From a virus, in the IMG/VR virus record IMGVR_UViG_3300040806_001422, positions 1-42,170 of that record: 42,170 nt of DNA; one strand, written 5' to 3'. Position numbers and translations under genes: made by a program. The notes beneath the pieces are model-generated. The model did no database searches. It was not told where the DNA came from and was given only the letters and a program-made list of their open reading frames with translations. This document shows positions 41,577-42,170 of this stretch, in pieces. Position 1 is the stretch's first letter. Every line of letters begins with the position of its first letter.

Positions 41577-42170
41577 GAGTAATACAAAATTACGATCCTA
41601 AAGATATTACAATGGATTTATTGTATAATGACGACTCGTGGGGTGCTATTGAATTAAATGTCAAACTAGATGTTTATGAATTGCAATCTTATTATAATAC
41701 TATACAACAAGAACACAACTATCAATATTTTGACTTTCAAAACTTTCCTGAGCGGTTAACTATTGAAGTTAGTAAGCAGTATATGGAATTAGGTTACTGT
41801 GGATACTATTGCGGACCAATTAGCGGATATACTCTTGCTTGGCCTAAAGAAAGATACGAACCACTACCACCACCTAGTCAAGCAAACGTAGATATGTTTC
41901 CTGAAACACTTGATCCAGAGTTTTATGAAAAGTGTAATGTGTTACCTCGTTTTAGATTTGGCTATATGAATACACTAATTGATATGTTAGGTGAAGACAG
42001 TTTTAAGCAGTGTATTATTACAGAACACGGACCTGGTGCAACCATTCAAACACATAAAGATTCAAATGCTAAGAAGTTACACATACCACTAAGAACAAAT
42101 TCACAAGCGGTGTTTACCTTTGGTGAAAACAGAGAATTAAAATTTAATATGCGTGTAGGTAAAGTATACA
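41573..42170 (+). CDS. 2OG-Fe(II) oxygenase, aspartyl hydroxylase-like, cut by right edge
   Basis: The frame runs from the ATG at 41573 through the last base without a stop, so the 3-prime end lies outside the window. The 199 visible residues start MRVIQNYDPKDITM, similar to MKYISNYNPTLITP of the protein at 36380. They contain H161 and D163 in TIQTHKDSNAKKLHIPL and FTFGENRELKFNMRVGKVY. The distal His and Arg should follow just past the edge. The closest relative in the window is the 36380 gene. Substrate unknown. Confidence 0.75.
   Translation, partial: MRVIQNYDPKDITMDLLYNDDSWGAIELNVKLDVYELQSYYNTIQQEHNYQYFDFQNFPERLTIEVSKQYMELGYCGYYCGPISGYTLAWPKERYEPLPPPSQANVDMFPETLDPEFYEKCNVLPRFRFGYMNTLIDMLGEDSFKQCIITEHGPGATIQTHKDSNAKKLHIPLRTNSQAVFTFGENRELKFNMRVGKVY

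Noticed and set aside
1-42170. CRISPR array, insertion sequence or attachment site
   Set aside because: No spaced direct repeats, transposase motifs or terminal inverted repeats were seen. The repeated elements are protein-level paralogies.
8908-42170. Bacterial capsule or O-antigen locus rather than a phage island
   Set aside because: There is no flippase, polymerase, export or polyprenyl-phosphate transferase gene. The region is directly next to phage fibre genes, uses T4-type late boxes and has phage-like gene overlap. A bacterial origin of single genes remains possible.

Overview
The window looks like the late region of an AT-rich, T4-type tailed phage (myovirus), probably marine. The evidence is three paralogous tail-fibre or receptor-binding genes of the kind seen in marine T4-like phages, one with a tail-collar tip; T4-style late promoter boxes (TATAAATA and near variants) before several transcription units; very tight gene packing with ATGA/TAATG overlaps; and no ribosomal, housekeeping or insertion-sequence genes. 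The host cannot be told from the sequence.

Layout. Bases 1-8812 (+) hold six virion genes: a large structural protein cut by the left edge, a small structural protein, three tail-fibre paralogs with a common N-terminal anchor and different tips, and one more structural protein. A strong intrinsic terminator (8859-8889) closes this unit. Everything from 8908 to the right edge is an accessory island of about 33 kb with almost no intergenic DNA, arranged as alternating transcription units: 8908-14489 (+), 14455-18309 (-), 18339-27359 (+), 27339-33087 (-), 33088-34059 (+), 34040-35035 (-), 35068-42170 (+). Convergent units overlap at their 3-prime ends, and divergent units have late-promoter boxes almost touching their start codons.

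Island content. I count ten radical SAM enzymes in three subfamilies: five with an N-terminal twitch/SPASM-like cysteine domain, three with C-terminal extra cysteines, two of a CxxxCxxC-RN type. There are eight 2-oxoglutarate/Fe(II) oxygenase-like proteins, one fused to a cysteine phosphatase. There are also several GT-A-like and GT-B-like glycosyltransferase candidates, a nucleotide-sugar dehydrogenase, a half-length DegT-type aminotransferase, an arginine amidinotransferase with an intact catalytic triad, two SGNH hydrolases, a class I methyltransferase, a short SDR, a miniature APH-like kinase, two sister eight-repeat beta-propellers, a small membrane protein and a few proteins I do not recognise.

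How they may work together. The sugar-type enzymes (dehydrogenase, aminotransferase, amidinotransferase, SDR, methyltransferase, glycosyltransferases, SGNH acyl-transfer/esterase) suggest that an unusual amino- or guanidino-sugar-like group is made and attached to a surface structure. The radical SAM and 2OG enzymes would add C-H chemistry on the glycan or on a protein. Late promoters imply expression alongside the virion genes, so the virion (for example the adjacent fibres) or the late cell envelope is the likeliest target. This is inference; no substrate is visible and no RiPP precursor peptide was found.
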